From Opitutia bacterium Tous-C8FEB (GTDB taxonomy: Bacteria > Verrucomicrobiota > Verrucomicrobiia > Opitutales > Opitutaceae), in contig NEUZ01000006.1 in the NCBI GenBank assembly GCA_002304435.1, positions 1 to 45,131 on the forward strand: a stretch of 45,131 nucleotides of DNA, given 5' to 3'. Made by a program: the position numbers and the translations under genes. How positions within the stretch are numbered: the stretch's first letter is position 1; each line of letters starts with the position of its first letter. The notes under the pieces are model-generated. The model worked only from the letters and a program-made list of their open reading frames with translations, searched no databases and had not been told where the DNA came from. Positions 18,393-28,022 of this stretch are shown piece by piece.

Positions 18393-18428
18393 CAATCTTG
18401 TGCTCTAACCAACTGAGCTATGGCCGCC
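18351..18428 (-). tRNA. tRNA-His(GTG), encoded CCA and G-1
   Basis: Minus strand GGCGGCCATAGCTCAGTTGGTTAGAGCACAAGATTGTGGATCTTGGGGTCGCGGGTTCAAATCCCGTTGGCCGCCCCA; cloverleaf folds; anticodon GTG in loop TTGTGGA; G-1 with discriminator C73. Confidence 0.95.
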
Positions 18429-18489
18429 GTAAAGGGTCGGAAAACGTCGGGGCCGGCGCCGGGACTGTCAACCCATTCCTCGGGCGGTT

Positions 18490-19473
18490 TCAGCGGCGGG
18501 CTTGCAGCACCTGGAAGCGCTGGCCCATCTGCCCCGGGTGCAGCAACTGCAGGAGCGCCTGCTTGCGCGGACTGAAGCGCGCCGCCTCCGCCGCGCTCAC
18601 CGCGGCGATCGCCGGCCCCGCGTGCCGCACGAAGAAAGTCTCCTGAAACTCCAGGCCCGGCGCGCCAAAACCCGCTCCGACCAACTCGGCCGCGAGCCAG
18701 TCCCAGCAAACGTGGCAGGTCAGGTCCTGCTCCCCGGGCCGCGCGAGCAGGTCGCGCTCCTGCCGGTGCCGGTGGTAGGCGCGGACGGTGCCGGCCGGGC
18801 ATCCGGTGCGCAGCTCGAGCTCGGTCTTGCCGTAGTCAAAAGCGAGGAAGAGTCCCCGCCACGGCTGGCGGGCGATCTCCCCGGCCAGCCGCGCCGCGGC
18901 CAAGGGCCGGTCAAACGCATAACTCTCCGGCGCTGGCTGGCCGTCCTCCAGATACGGCACCTCCCCCTCCGCGAGGGTGCCGTCCGCGGCAAGTTCCACC
19001 GTGCGTTCCCACCATTTGCCGCCGCGGTACACGGTCCGCACGCAGGGTTGGGCGTCGAACAGCTCGTTCGAAAACACGACCAGATCCCCGGCCAGGGTCA
19101 GGGGATCGCCGAGCCGCACGGTCCGCACGGCGGCGAACGGATGCTCCACCCCGGCGAGCACGCTCCGCCCGGGCTCGGCTCCGATCTCCACGAAGGTGTG
19201 GCGGGACGCGGCGTCCGGGCCGAGCAGGTGCGCGGCGGCGGCTGCGACGAGTTCCCCGAAGAGCGGACCGACGGTGGCGGACGTGATGAAGTCCGTCCCC
19301 GCCCCGCGGCCCACCCGTTCGCGCCCGGCCCGGTAGTAGCCGACCTCCGGGTGGTAAAGCGCGAGCTCCATAAACCGCGCGAAGCCCAGGCGGCCGGCGG
19401 GCCCGGCGGCCGCGCGGAAGGCGGTCAGGAAGGCCGGGGAGGCGGGGGCGCGGGCGGGGGCGGATGATCCCAT
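18490..19473 (-). CDS. SAM-dependent methyltransferase, MidA/NDUFAF7 (DUF185) family
   Basis: RFMELALYHPEVGYYRAGRERVGRGAGTDFITSATVGPLFGELVA; FVEIGAEPGRS; VVFSNELFDAQP. Confidence 0.85.
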   Translation of the reverse strand: MGSSAPARAPASPAFLTAFRAAAGPAGRLGFARFMELALYHPEVGYYRAGRERVGRGAGTDFITSATVGPLFGELVAAAAAHLLGPDAASRHTFVEIGAEPGRSVLAGVEHPFAAVRTVRLGDPLTLAGDLVVFSNELFDAQPCVRTVYRGGKWWERTVELAADGTLAEGEVPYLEDGQPAPESYAFDRPLAAARLAGEIARQPWRGLFLAFDYGKTELELRTGCPAGTVRAYHRHRQERDLLARPGEQDLTCHVCWDWLAAELVGAGFGAPGLEFQETFFVRHAGPAIAAVSAAEAARFSPRKQALLQLLHPGQMGQRFQVLQARR

Positions 19474-19489
19474 TTACAACGCGAGGGCG

Positions 19490-20782
19490 ATGCCCATCGT
19501 CCGCGGGATGGGCAACCGCTTTCTCACCCTCGTCACCGGCGTCCTGCTGGGCGTCGCCGCGTCCCTCGCGGCGGTGAAGGTGGCGGCCGCGTGGCGCTGG
19601 TGGCCCGACCGGGACCTGGCCCGCGCCTCCGCCTACGTCCGGGAGGTGATGGAGCTAGTGAACGCGCAGTACGTCGACGCCGCCGCCGTGCCGTACGCCG
19701 GCCTCGCCCGAGGCGCGCTCCACGGGATGGTCGAGGCGCTCGACCCGCACTCCGAGTTCCTCGAGAAAACCTCCCACGACCAGGTCGAGGAAGACCTGAG
19801 CGGCGAGTTCGGCGGGATCGGCATCCAGGTCGAGACGCGGCAGAACCGGGTGGTCGTGATCGCCCCGATGGCAGGCACCCCGGGGGAACGCGCCGGCATC
19901 CGCCGCGGGGACGAGATCGTCGCCATCGACGGCCAGCCGGTCGCGACCGGGGGCGTCGACGCGGTGGTCAGCCGGCTCCGGGGCCGGCCGCGCACGACCG
20001 TGACCGTGGGGATCCAGCGCCCCGGCGTGCGGGAGGCGCTCTCGCTCACCCTCACGCGCGAACGGATCCGCATCGAGAGTGTCCGCGGGACGCGGGTGCT
20101 GGCGGACGGGGTGGGGTATGTGCAGTTGACGGAATTTTCGGAACATACCGGAAGGCAGCTCCGGCTCGCGCTGGCGCGGCTCGGGGAACAGGGCATCCGC
20201 GCCCTGGTGCTCGACCTGCGGAACAACCCGGGCGGGCTCCTCGAGGCGGCGGTAGAGGTGGCGCAACCCTTCTTCCGCGAGGGCGAACTGATCGTGGAGA
20301 CGCGCGGCCGCCGGCCACAGGACAACGAGCGTTTCCGCGCGGCCGCGGGCGGCGCCCCGTGGTCCCTACCCATCGCGGTGCTGGTCAACGCCGGCAGCGC
20401 CAGTGCGGCTGAGATCGTGGCGGGAGCGCTTAAGGACGCCGGCCGCGCTGTGGTCGTGGGCGAGCGGACGTTCGGCAAGGGGTCGGTGCAGTCCATCTTC
20501 AAGCTAGGGGACGGCGAGGGCCTCCGCCTGACCACGGCGCGTTACTTCACGCCGGCGGGCACCTCGATCCACGAGCAGGGCGTTCGGCCGCACGTCGAGG
20601 TGGTGATGACCCCGGAGGAGGATTCGCGGCTGGCGCAGCAGCGCTCGCGGCCGGATCTGGAGCCCGTGGAATTCGAGGCGCGGTTCGGCTTCGCGCCCGT
20701 GGCGGACCGTCAGCTCGAGACGGCGCTGGCGATGCTGCGCGGCCTGCGGCTGCTCGACGTTACCGGGGGGACTCGCGGATGA
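19490..20782 (+). CDS. S41 family C-terminal processing peptidase (CtpA-like) with PDZ domain
   Basis: LDPHSEFLEK; FGGIGIQVE; APMAGTPGERAGIRRGDEIVAIDG; LVLDLRNNPGG; LVNAGSASAAEIVAGALKD; GKGSVQ. Confidence 0.93.
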   Translation: MPIVRGMGNRFLTLVTGVLLGVAASLAAVKVAAAWRWWPDRDLARASAYVREVMELVNAQYVDAAAVPYAGLARGALHGMVEALDPHSEFLEKTSHDQVEEDLSGEFGGIGIQVETRQNRVVVIAPMAGTPGERAGIRRGDEIVAIDGQPVATGGVDAVVSRLRGRPRTTVTVGIQRPGVREALSLTLTRERIRIESVRGTRVLADGVGYVQLTEFSEHTGRQLRLALARLGEQGIRALVLDLRNNPGGLLEAAVEVAQPFFREGELIVETRGRRPQDNERFRAAAGGAPWSLPIAVLVNAGSASAAEIVAGALKDAGRAVVVGERTFGKGSVQSIFKLGDGEGLRLTTARYFTPAGTSIHEQGVRPHVEVVMTPEEDSRLAQQRSRPDLEPVEFEARFGFAPVADRQLETALAMLRGLRLLDVTGGTRG

Positions 20783-21828
20783 GCGGCCTGATCTTGGCCT
20801 TGGAGAGTTCGTGCGACGAGTCAGCGGTGGCGCTGCTGGACCCGGCGACGGGGCTCCGCGGCGAATGGGTGCACAGCCAGATCGCCTTGCACGAGCGTTA
20901 CGGCGGGGTGGTGCCGGACCTGGCCACCCGCGAGCACCTGAGGAATCTGCCGGCGCTGCTGGCCCGCGCGCGGGACGAGGTGGGCTTCGGCGGCGTGGGC
21001 GCGGTGGCGGTGACGCACGGTCCGGGCCTCGCGGCGTGCCTCGCCCTCGGGGTGGCGGCAGCCAAGTCCCTCGCTCTGGCGCTCCGCGTGCCACTGCTGG
21101 GCGTCAACCACCTGCGCGGACACGCGTGGTCCCCGTTCATTCCGGTCCACGCAGCCGCCCCAGCGGAGTTTCCCGCGCGCCTCGCCGCGCTGCTGCCGCA
21201 CCTCGGCTTGATCGTGTCCGGGGGCAACACGCTGCTGTTTGTCGTGGACGAGGCCCGGCGCCTCACCGTCCTCGCGCGCACTTTGGACGACGCGGCGGGG
21301 GAGGCGTTGGACAAGGGGGCGAAGCTCCTGGGACTCGGCTATCCCGGCGGCCCCGAGGTCGAGCGGCGGGCGCGTGAAGGGCGAGCGGATGCCTTCTCGT
21401 TCCCGCGCGGCGGCGGGCGCGGCGACGAGCTGGATTTCAGTTTCTCGGGCCTGAAGACGAGCCTGCGCTACCAATTGGAACGGATGACGGTGGCCGAGGT
21501 GGAGGCGCGCCGGGCGGACCTGTGCGCAAGTTATCAGGCGGCAGTGATCGATGCGCTCGCGGGCCGGGTGCGCCGGGTGCTGGCGCGGGAGGGCGGCGGG
21601 CTGCGCAGCCTTGGCCTCTCGGGTGGCGTGGCGAACAACCGCCTGCTGCGCGCGGCGCTGGAGGCGGAGGCGCGGCGCGGGGGGATTCCGTTTCTCGCCG
21701 CGGAGCCGCGCCACACCGGCGACAACGCGGGGATGATCGCCTTCGCGGCCGCGGTCGATCCCGCCGGGGCGGTGACGGGCGATCCCTGCCGGCTGCTCAT
21801 CGAGCCCGATGCGCCGCTCGCGCCCTGA
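20779..21828 (+). CDS. tsaD: tRNA N6-adenosine threonylcarbamoyltransferase
   Basis: LILALESSCDESAVALLD; HLRGHAWSPF; LIVSGGNTLLF; GLSGGVANNRLLR; HTGDNAGMIAFA; ATGA overlap with upstream gene. Confidence 0.95.
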   Translation: MSGLILALESSCDESAVALLDPATGLRGEWVHSQIALHERYGGVVPDLATREHLRNLPALLARARDEVGFGGVGAVAVTHGPGLAACLALGVAAAKSLALALRVPLLGVNHLRGHAWSPFIPVHAAAPAEFPARLAALLPHLGLIVSGGNTLLFVVDEARRLTVLARTLDDAAGEALDKGAKLLGLGYPGGPEVERRAREGRADAFSFPRGGGRGDELDFSFSGLKTSLRYQLERMTVAEVEARRADLCASYQAAVIDALAGRVRRVLAREGGGLRSLGLSGGVANNRLLRAALEAEARRGGIPFLAAEPRHTGDNAGMIAFAAAVDPAGAVTGDPCRLLIEPDAPLAP

Positions 21829-21911
21829 GCGGGCCGGGAACCGCGGCGGGTGCGCGTGGCCTTTGGGCTGGCCGTAGCCCGGGACGCCGGACGAACGTCC
21901 TGTCCCTCGTG

Positions 21912-24269
21912 ATGCGCCTGCAACCCCTCCGCGATCCGCGGCTCGCCCTGTCCCTGATGCTTTCCCTGATCGCGGTCGTCGCCGCCGAGCGCCCGCTCGA
22001 CGAGCGCGCCGCGCGGCCCGATGAGTGGGGTTACCGGCCGGCGGACGGCGCGCGCGTCGCGCTCAACCCGCCGAGCTTCACCTGGATCGCGCCGCCGGAC
22101 GCGGTCACTTATGACGTCGAGTGGTCCGCCGATCCCGCGTTCCCCGCCGGCGGCACGACGACGGCCGCGGGCGTGGTCTGGCCCACCTACACGCACGACG
22201 CGCCGCTGTCGCCCGGCACCCATCATTGGCGTTACCGGGCGCGGGACGCGCGGGGCGCACCCACGGCGTGGAGCCGCACCCGCCGGGTCGAGGTGCCCGC
22301 GGCGGCGGCGGTGCTGCCGCTGCCCGGGCGCGCGGAGCAGCGGGCGCGGGTACCGGCCGGGCATCCGCGGCTGTTTCTACGGCCGGAGGACCTGCCCCGG
22401 CTGCGGGAGCTCGTCCGCGGGCCGGAGGCGCCGGCGCTGGCGGAGTTGTGCGCCGCGGCGGATCGTTTCCTGCTGGCCGGTCCCACCCCGGAGCCGCCGC
22501 ACAAGGGCTCGGCGCGGGACAAGACCAACGCGGAGCTGATCAAGTACTGGTGGCCGAACCGGGTGCAGGTGGAACAGGCCTGCACCGAAGCGGAGACCCT
22601 CGCGTTCGTCTATCTCCTCACCGGCGAGCGCCGCTACGGCGAGGGCGCGCGGCGCTGGCTGCTGCATCTGGCCGCGTGGGATCCCGCGGGCACCACCAAT
22701 TTCACCCTGAACTGCGAGGCGGGGAAGCCCCTGTTGCACCGGCCGGCGCGCGCCTACGACTGGGCGTGGGATGTCTTCACGCCGGAGGAGCGCGGCCGCA
22801 TCCAGGCGACGATGCGCACGCGCGTGCTCGAGGCCTGGAACAGCGGCGAGGTCGCCCGCGGCGTCGGCCACCTGCAGCGCCCCTACGGGAGCCACGCGAA
22901 CCGCGTCTGGCACAAGCTGGCCGAGGCGGGCATCGCTTTCCTCGACGAGATCCCCGAGGCGCCCCAGTGGCTCGATTACGCGCTCAACAAGTTTTATTCC
23001 TGCTATCCCGTCTGGTCGGACGACGACGGCGGCTGGCACGAGGGCGTCAGCTACTGGTCCAGCTACCAGAGCAAGGCGGCCGGTTGGCTCCAAGTAGCGC
23101 AGACGGCGCTGCGCATCGACGGCCTGCGCAAGCCGTTCTTCGCCCAGGTGGGCGACTATCCGCTGTACCTGGCGCCGCCGCATTCCCCCAATTCCGGGTT
23201 CGGGGACCTTTCCTTCCGGCCTCTCGACGCCCCGGCGTTCCTCGAGTACCACGTGCGCGCGCGGGCGGCGAGCGGGGACGGTGGCAACGCCGCGTACTGG
23301 GCGTGGTGGGCGCGCGAGAAACGGCAGCCGGCGAACGGGGGCATCATCGGCCTGCTCTACCGCGCCAACCTGCCCGCCCCCGCGGCGCCGCGGCCGCCGG
23401 CCGACCTACCCGCGTCGAAGGTCTTTCGCGGCATCGGCGTGGCCAGCCTGCACACCACGCTCCTCGACAGCCGGGAGGACGTGCACTTCGCCTTCAAGGC
23501 GAGCCCGTTCGGTTCCCAGAGCCACGGGCACAATCCGCAGAATTCCTTTCTGCTGAACGCCTACGGCGAGGCCCTGCTCGTGGCTAACGGCTACCGTGAC
23601 CTCCACGGCAGCGCCTTCCACACCGGGCACGTGCACCAGACCCGGGCGCACAATGCGGTGCTGGTCGACGGCGAGGGCCAGATCCCGCACACCGCTCGCG
23701 CCACCGGCGCCTTCGTGCGCGCGGACCTCGGATCCGGGCGGGACATCCTCGTCGGCGACGCCACCCCGGCCTACGGCGGCCGCCTCCGCAAGGCCTGGCG
23801 CCACGTGGTCTTCGTGAAGGGGCCGGATCCTTTCGTGGTCTACTATGATGAGCTTGTGGCGCCCGCGCCCGCGACGTTCCAGTTCCTCCTTCACGCTCCC
23901 AGGCCCTTCGCCGTCGAGGCGGCCGCAGGCGCCGCCCGGGTCGAGCAGCCGCGGGCCGCGCTCGGCGTGCAGTACCTTTCGCCGCTCGCCCTCGCGTTCC
24001 GGCAGACGGACGGGTTCCAGCCGCCGCCGACGCGTGAATTCCCGAACCTCTGGCACCTCGAGGCGGCCACCTCGGAGCGGCGGGCAGAGCTGGGGATGGT
24101 CACCGTGCTGGTCCCCGAGCGGGCGGGCCGCCCAGTGGCGTGGTCGGCGCGGCGCGAGGACCGGCCGGATGGGGTGCGGGTGGAAGTCACGGTAGCGGGC
24201 CGGCGGCACACGCTGGAATTCCCGTTCCCGGGCACGGAGCGCCCGGTCACCCTGACGCCGGAACCGTAG
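21912..24269 (+). CDS. Secreted heparinase II/III-like polysaccharide lyase (DUF4962-like N-terminus)
   Basis: Signal peptide; PDEWGYRPADGARVALNPPSFTWIAP; HPRLFLRPEDLPRLREL; SFLLNAYGEALLVANGYRD; TRAHNAVLVDGEGQ. Confidence 0.85.
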   Translation: MRLQPLRDPRLALSLMLSLIAVVAAERPLDERAARPDEWGYRPADGARVALNPPSFTWIAPPDAVTYDVEWSADPAFPAGGTTTAAGVVWPTYTHDAPLSPGTHHWRYRARDARGAPTAWSRTRRVEVPAAAAVLPLPGRAEQRARVPAGHPRLFLRPEDLPRLRELVRGPEAPALAELCAAADRFLLAGPTPEPPHKGSARDKTNAELIKYWWPNRVQVEQACTEAETLAFVYLLTGERRYGEGARRWLLHLAAWDPAGTTNFTLNCEAGKPLLHRPARAYDWAWDVFTPEERGRIQATMRTRVLEAWNSGEVARGVGHLQRPYGSHANRVWHKLAEAGIAFLDEIPEAPQWLDYALNKFYSCYPVWSDDDGGWHEGVSYWSSYQSKAAGWLQVAQTALRIDGLRKPFFAQVGDYPLYLAPPHSPNSGFGDLSFRPLDAPAFLEYHVRARAASGDGGNAAYWAWWAREKRQPANGGIIGLLYRANLPAPAAPRPPADLPASKVFRGIGVASLHTTLLDSREDVHFAFKASPFGSQSHGHNPQNSFLLNAYGEALLVANGYRDLHGSAFHTGHVHQTRAHNAVLVDGEGQIPHTARATGAFVRADLGSGRDILVGDATPAYGGRLRKAWRHVVFVKGPDPFVVYYDELVAPAPATFQFLLHAPRPFAVEAAAGAARVEQPRAALGVQYLSPLALAFRQTDGFQPPPTREFPNLWHLEAATSERRAELGMVTVLVPERAGRPVAWSARREDRPDGVRVEVTVAGRRHTLEFPFPGTERPVTLTPEP

Positions 24270-24332
24270 TCGCGCGGAGCCGTTTTTGCCCTTTTCCCCG
24301 GCCGGCGGGCCGCGCAGTTTCGCGCCACCCCG

Positions 24333-25904
24333 ATGAAGACCTTCCCCTGCCTGCTGCTGCTCCTCGCGTTCCTAGCCGTCTTCGCCCGCGGCGCGGAGCG
24401 CCCGAACGTGGTGCTGATTCTGCTGGATGACCTTGGCTACGGCGACGTCTCCGCCAACCACCCCGCGGGCCGCATCCGCACGCCGCAGATGGACCGCATT
24501 GCGCGCGAGGGGGTGCGCTTCACCGACGCCCACACGCCGTCCTCGGTGTGTACGCCCACGCGCTACGGCCTCCTGACGGGACGCTACAACTGGCGCACGC
24601 GCCTGCAGCAGGGCGTCCTTGGCGGCCTTTCGCCGCGCCTGATCGAGCCGGGCCGAGACACCCTCGCGTCTTTCCTCCGCCGCGCCGGCTACCGCACGAC
24701 CGCGGTCGGCAAGTGGCACCTCGGGATGGATTGGGCGAAGCTGCCCGGCAAGGAGGTCAACGTGCTGGGGATCGAGTCCGCGGCGCAGGCGTGGAGCGTC
24801 GACTACGCCCGGCCCATCGCCAACGGCCCGCTGAGCGTGGGCTTCGACCGTTACTTCGGCATCGCGGCCTCGCTGGATATGGTGCCGTACACCTTCATCG
24901 AGAATGACCGGGTGACTGTCCTGCCGACCATCGAGCGGACCTGGCCGCTGCACCCGGGGCACCCCGGTGAGTGCCGCACCGGTCCGGCGGCGCCCGGATT
25001 CGAGGTCGAGCACGTGCTGCCCGAGTTCACGCGTCAGGCGGTGGCGACGATCGAGGCGGGCGCCGCCTCCGGGCAGCCGTTCTTCCTCTACCTGCCGCTG
25101 GCCTCGCCCCACACGCCGATCGCGCCCAATCCGCCGTGGAAGGGACGCAGCGGGCTCAACCTTTACGCGGACTTTGTCCTGGAGACCGACGACGCGATCG
25201 GGCGGGTGCTCGCCGCCCTCGACCGAACCGGCACGGCGGCGAACACCCTGGTCATCCTCACGAGTGACAACGGCTGCTCGCCGCAGGCGCGGATCGAGGA
25301 GCTCGCCGCTCAGGGCCACGCGGTCAACGGGCCCCTGCGGGGCCATAAGGCCGACTTGTTCGATGGCGGGCATCGCGTACCGTTTCTGGTGCGCTGGCCC
25401 GCGCGAGTGCGACCAGCGGTGAGCGACCAACTGGTCTGCCTTACCGATGTGTTCGCCACCTGCGCGGAGATTCTGGGCCTCCGGCTGCCGGACGAGGCGG
25501 GCGAGGACAGCTTCAGCTTTCTGTCGGTCCTCGAGCGGAGGGGACCCTCGACCCGCGAGTCGGTGGTGCACCACTCGATCAGCGGCGCGTTCGCGATCCG
25601 GCGCGGGCCGTGGAAGCTGGCGTTGAGCCCCGGCAGCGGCGGGTGGTCCGCGCCGCGGGATCCGGAGGCGCGGCAGCAAGGTCTGCCGGAGACGCAGCTG
25701 TACCGGATCGGCGGAGACGATTTGGCCGAGCGCGAGAACCTTGCCGCGCGTCATCCCGAAATTGTGGCCGAGCTGGAGCAGACGCTGCAGCGGCTGGTGG
25801 ACCAGGGGCGGAGCACCCCGGGCCGGCCGCAGGCCAACGCGGTGCCTGTCGTGCTGCGCAAGCCGATTCCTGCCCCGGCGGCGAAGGCGAAGCGCAAGTC
25901 CTGA
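24333..25904 (+). CDS. Secreted arylsulfatase (Cys-type)
   Basis: ERPNVVLILLDDLGYGDVS; formylglycine motif CTPTRYGLLTGR; GKWHLGMD; TSDNGC. Confidence 0.93.
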   Translation: MKTFPCLLLLLAFLAVFARGAERPNVVLILLDDLGYGDVSANHPAGRIRTPQMDRIAREGVRFTDAHTPSSVCTPTRYGLLTGRYNWRTRLQQGVLGGLSPRLIEPGRDTLASFLRRAGYRTTAVGKWHLGMDWAKLPGKEVNVLGIESAAQAWSVDYARPIANGPLSVGFDRYFGIAASLDMVPYTFIENDRVTVLPTIERTWPLHPGHPGECRTGPAAPGFEVEHVLPEFTRQAVATIEAGAASGQPFFLYLPLASPHTPIAPNPPWKGRSGLNLYADFVLETDDAIGRVLAALDRTGTAANTLVILTSDNGCSPQARIEELAAQGHAVNGPLRGHKADLFDGGHRVPFLVRWPARVRPAVSDQLVCLTDVFATCAEILGLRLPDEAGEDSFSFLSVLERRGPSTRESVVHHSISGAFAIRRGPWKLALSPGSGGWSAPRDPEARQQGLPETQLYRIGGDDLAERENLAARHPEIVAELEQTLQRLVDQGRSTPGRPQANAVPVVLRKPIPAPAAKAKRKS

Positions 25905-25933
25905 CCGGTTCGGGCGAGCCCAAGGCCGGCCGG

Positions 25934-26188
25934 TCACGCGGGGGGCGGCGGGGAGGTGCGCACGTGGAGGCAGCAGGAGTGGTAGCGCGCGAGGTACTCG
26001 AGCTCCGCGTCGCTCAGGCCGTGGATCCACCGCCGGCGGAAGTCCTCGCCTTCCGGCCGCAGCCCGTGGAGGGGGCAGAAGGGCGGGTTGCCGTGATCGA
26101 CCGGACAGCCGCGGGTGAGCTCGAACACCTGGCGCTCCAGCCAGCCCCGGCGATCGTACTCGGGAAAGGGGGGCAGCGGCGTGGTCAT
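25934..26188 (-). CDS. Small Cys-containing conserved-looking protein of unknown function
   Basis: 84 aa: FELTRGCPVDHGNPPFCPLHGLRPEGEDFRRRWIHGLSDAELEYLARYHSCCL. Confidence 0.6.
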   Translation of the reverse strand: MTTPLPPFPEYDRRGWLERQVFELTRGCPVDHGNPPFCPLHGLRPEGEDFRRRWIHGLSDAELEYLARYHSCCLHVRTSPPPPA

Positions 26189-26357
26189 AACCGGAAGCAG
26201 CTAGGGCCATCCGGCCCGGGCTCCGGGAAGGTACCACACCACGGTGTTGTCCGCCACGGGCGGGCCGGGAATCCAGCGGGGTGTTTTCCGCCGCCAGGCT
26301 TCCGACAATCCGCTCGCCAGCGCCCGGCCGGCGGCTTTCCCTGCGGCCAGCTTACCC

Positions 26358-28022
26358 ATGTCGCGCCTGCACGCCGCCTCCTTATTCGCCGGCCAACTGG
26401 GCCGTGGCGCGGCCCGCCGGGGCCTCCGGGCGGCGCTGCTCGTTCTCGTGCTGTCGTGGCCGGCCGCGGCGGCGGAGACCACCCTGACCTTCGCGGGGGT
26501 TGCGCTCGACGCCGAGACGGCACGGGCGGATGAGCGGCTACGCGAGTACCTGCGGTCGCGCGATGGCCTCCGCTTCGAACCGCGCGACCTCGACCACGGC
26601 GCCGCGGTGGATCTCCTCGTGGCGTGGGATGCGCGGCGGCAGGGCCCGCTCCTCGCGCGGGTGACCCCTTTCGTCTACCTCGCCGCGGAGATGCTCGGGG
26701 CCAACCTCGACGTGGTGGCCACGGCGGTGAGCCCGCGTGTGCCGGACACCACGCGGCTGAGCCACCTCGTGGTGCGGCGCGGAGCGGGCCTGAGGGGGGC
26801 GGATCCGGACGCGTTGCTGCGCTGGTTGCGGGAACGGGCCGAGCCGGCGCGGTTCGTCTATCCCCACAAGTTCAGCACCTCGGGCTACGTGTTGCCGTCG
26901 GCGTTTTTCCGGCGCGCCGGCGTGTTCACGGGCTCGGGACCCAACGGACCGGAGCAGCGGCACACCTTCATTCGGGCGGAACAGCCCGCGGGCGGGCGCG
27001 GCGCAGCCGAGTTGGTGGGGCTCGTCCGCGAGGGCCGGGCGGAGCTCGCGGCGGTGTGGGACGGCGTGCGCGCGCGCTTCGCGGACGACCCGGATCTCCT
27101 CTTTATCCCGCTGCCGGTACCCGCACCCAACGACCTGCTGGTCCTCTCGTCCGGCGCGGACCGGGGCGTGCGGGAGCGGGTGACCGCGGGCGTGCGGGCG
27201 ATGCGGGCCGGGGAGATCGGCGTGGGGGACACGTTGCGCTGGCAGGACTTCAACGCGGCGCCCGAGGCGCGGCGGGCGCTAGCGGCCCTACGCCGCCAGA
27301 CGCGGGGTGGACCGCCCGCGGTGCCGATCAAGATCCGCGGGCCCGCCGGCGGGGATGCGCTGCCCGATCCGGCCCTGCTGGAGGCGGCACGGCAGGCGGT
27401 CCTCCTCGCGGGCACCGAGTTCACCCTCTACGACGAGGACTTCCACAAGCATTTTGACGTCCTCTGGACCCTGCGCCGCGCGCACGACGACGGGGTCGTG
27501 CTGACCAGCGAGTACCCTGATTTCGGCCTCCCGCCGCAGGAGTTCCACCTGAGCCACCGGCGCGATGATTCCGAGAGCCTCGTGGCCCGGCTAGAGGATT
27601 GCCTCTCGAACCGGATGCACCGCCTGCGCGAGGTGTGGAGCTTCGACGACCGTACGCCGACCGTCCTGCGCGACGTGCGCTTCGCGTTGCCGCCGGGAAC
27701 GCGATTGCCGGCCGTGCGGGTGGTGTGGAACGACCCTGCGAACAATGACCGCGCGGTGGGTTCGCCGTTTGTCACGGAGGTCGCCGCGGGCGACTTCCAC
27801 GCCTTCCGCCTGAAGCCCGACGGGTTTCCCCGGCGGGGCGACGGGGTGCGCCTCGACCTCGATCCTCTCGGTAGCACGTCCTACCGGGTCGCGTTGGTGC
27901 GGCCGTTGGCGGATACCTTCCTATTCCGGCTGGGGACTTCCGTCGTTCTGGTCCTCGCGGTGCTAGCGGCCGTGCTGGCGCTGTGGACCCTGGTACGGCG
28001 TCCGGGCGCGCCGCCGCGATGA
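26358..28022 (+). CDS. PhnD-like (phosphate/phosphonate ABC-type) periplasmic substrate-binding protein with C-terminal TM anchor
   Basis: Signal peptide; ARVTPFVYLAAEMLGANLDVVAT; YPHKFSTSGYVLPSAFFRRAGVF; AELAAVWDGVRARF; C-terminal TM TSVVLVLAVLAAVLALWTLVRR. Confidence 0.75.
   Translation: MSRLHAASLFAGQLGRGAARRGLRAALLVLVLSWPAAAAETTLTFAGVALDAETARADERLREYLRSRDGLRFEPRDLDHGAAVDLLVAWDARRQGPLLARVTPFVYLAAEMLGANLDVVATAVSPRVPDTTRLSHLVVRRGAGLRGADPDALLRWLRERAEPARFVYPHKFSTSGYVLPSAFFRRAGVFTGSGPNGPEQRHTFIRAEQPAGGRGAAELVGLVREGRAELAAVWDGVRARFADDPDLLFIPLPVPAPNDLLVLSSGADRGVRERVTAGVRAMRAGEIGVGDTLRWQDFNAAPEARRALAALRRQTRGGPPAVPIKIRGPAGGDALPDPALLEAARQAVLLAGTEFTLYDEDFHKHFDVLWTLRRAHDDGVVLTSEYPDFGLPPQEFHLSHRRDDSESLVARLEDCLSNRMHRLREVWSFDDRTPTVLRDVRFALPPGTRLPAVRVVWNDPANNDRAVGSPFVTEVAAGDFHAFRLKPDGFPRRGDGVRLDLDPLGSTSYRVALVRPLADTFLFRLGTSVVLVLAVLAAVLALWTLVRRPGAPPR

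Noticed and set aside
21522-21911. Upstream extension of the heparinase-like ORF overlapping tsaD
   Set aside because: This part is an out-of-frame translation of tsaD; the signal peptide starts at the ATG at 21912.
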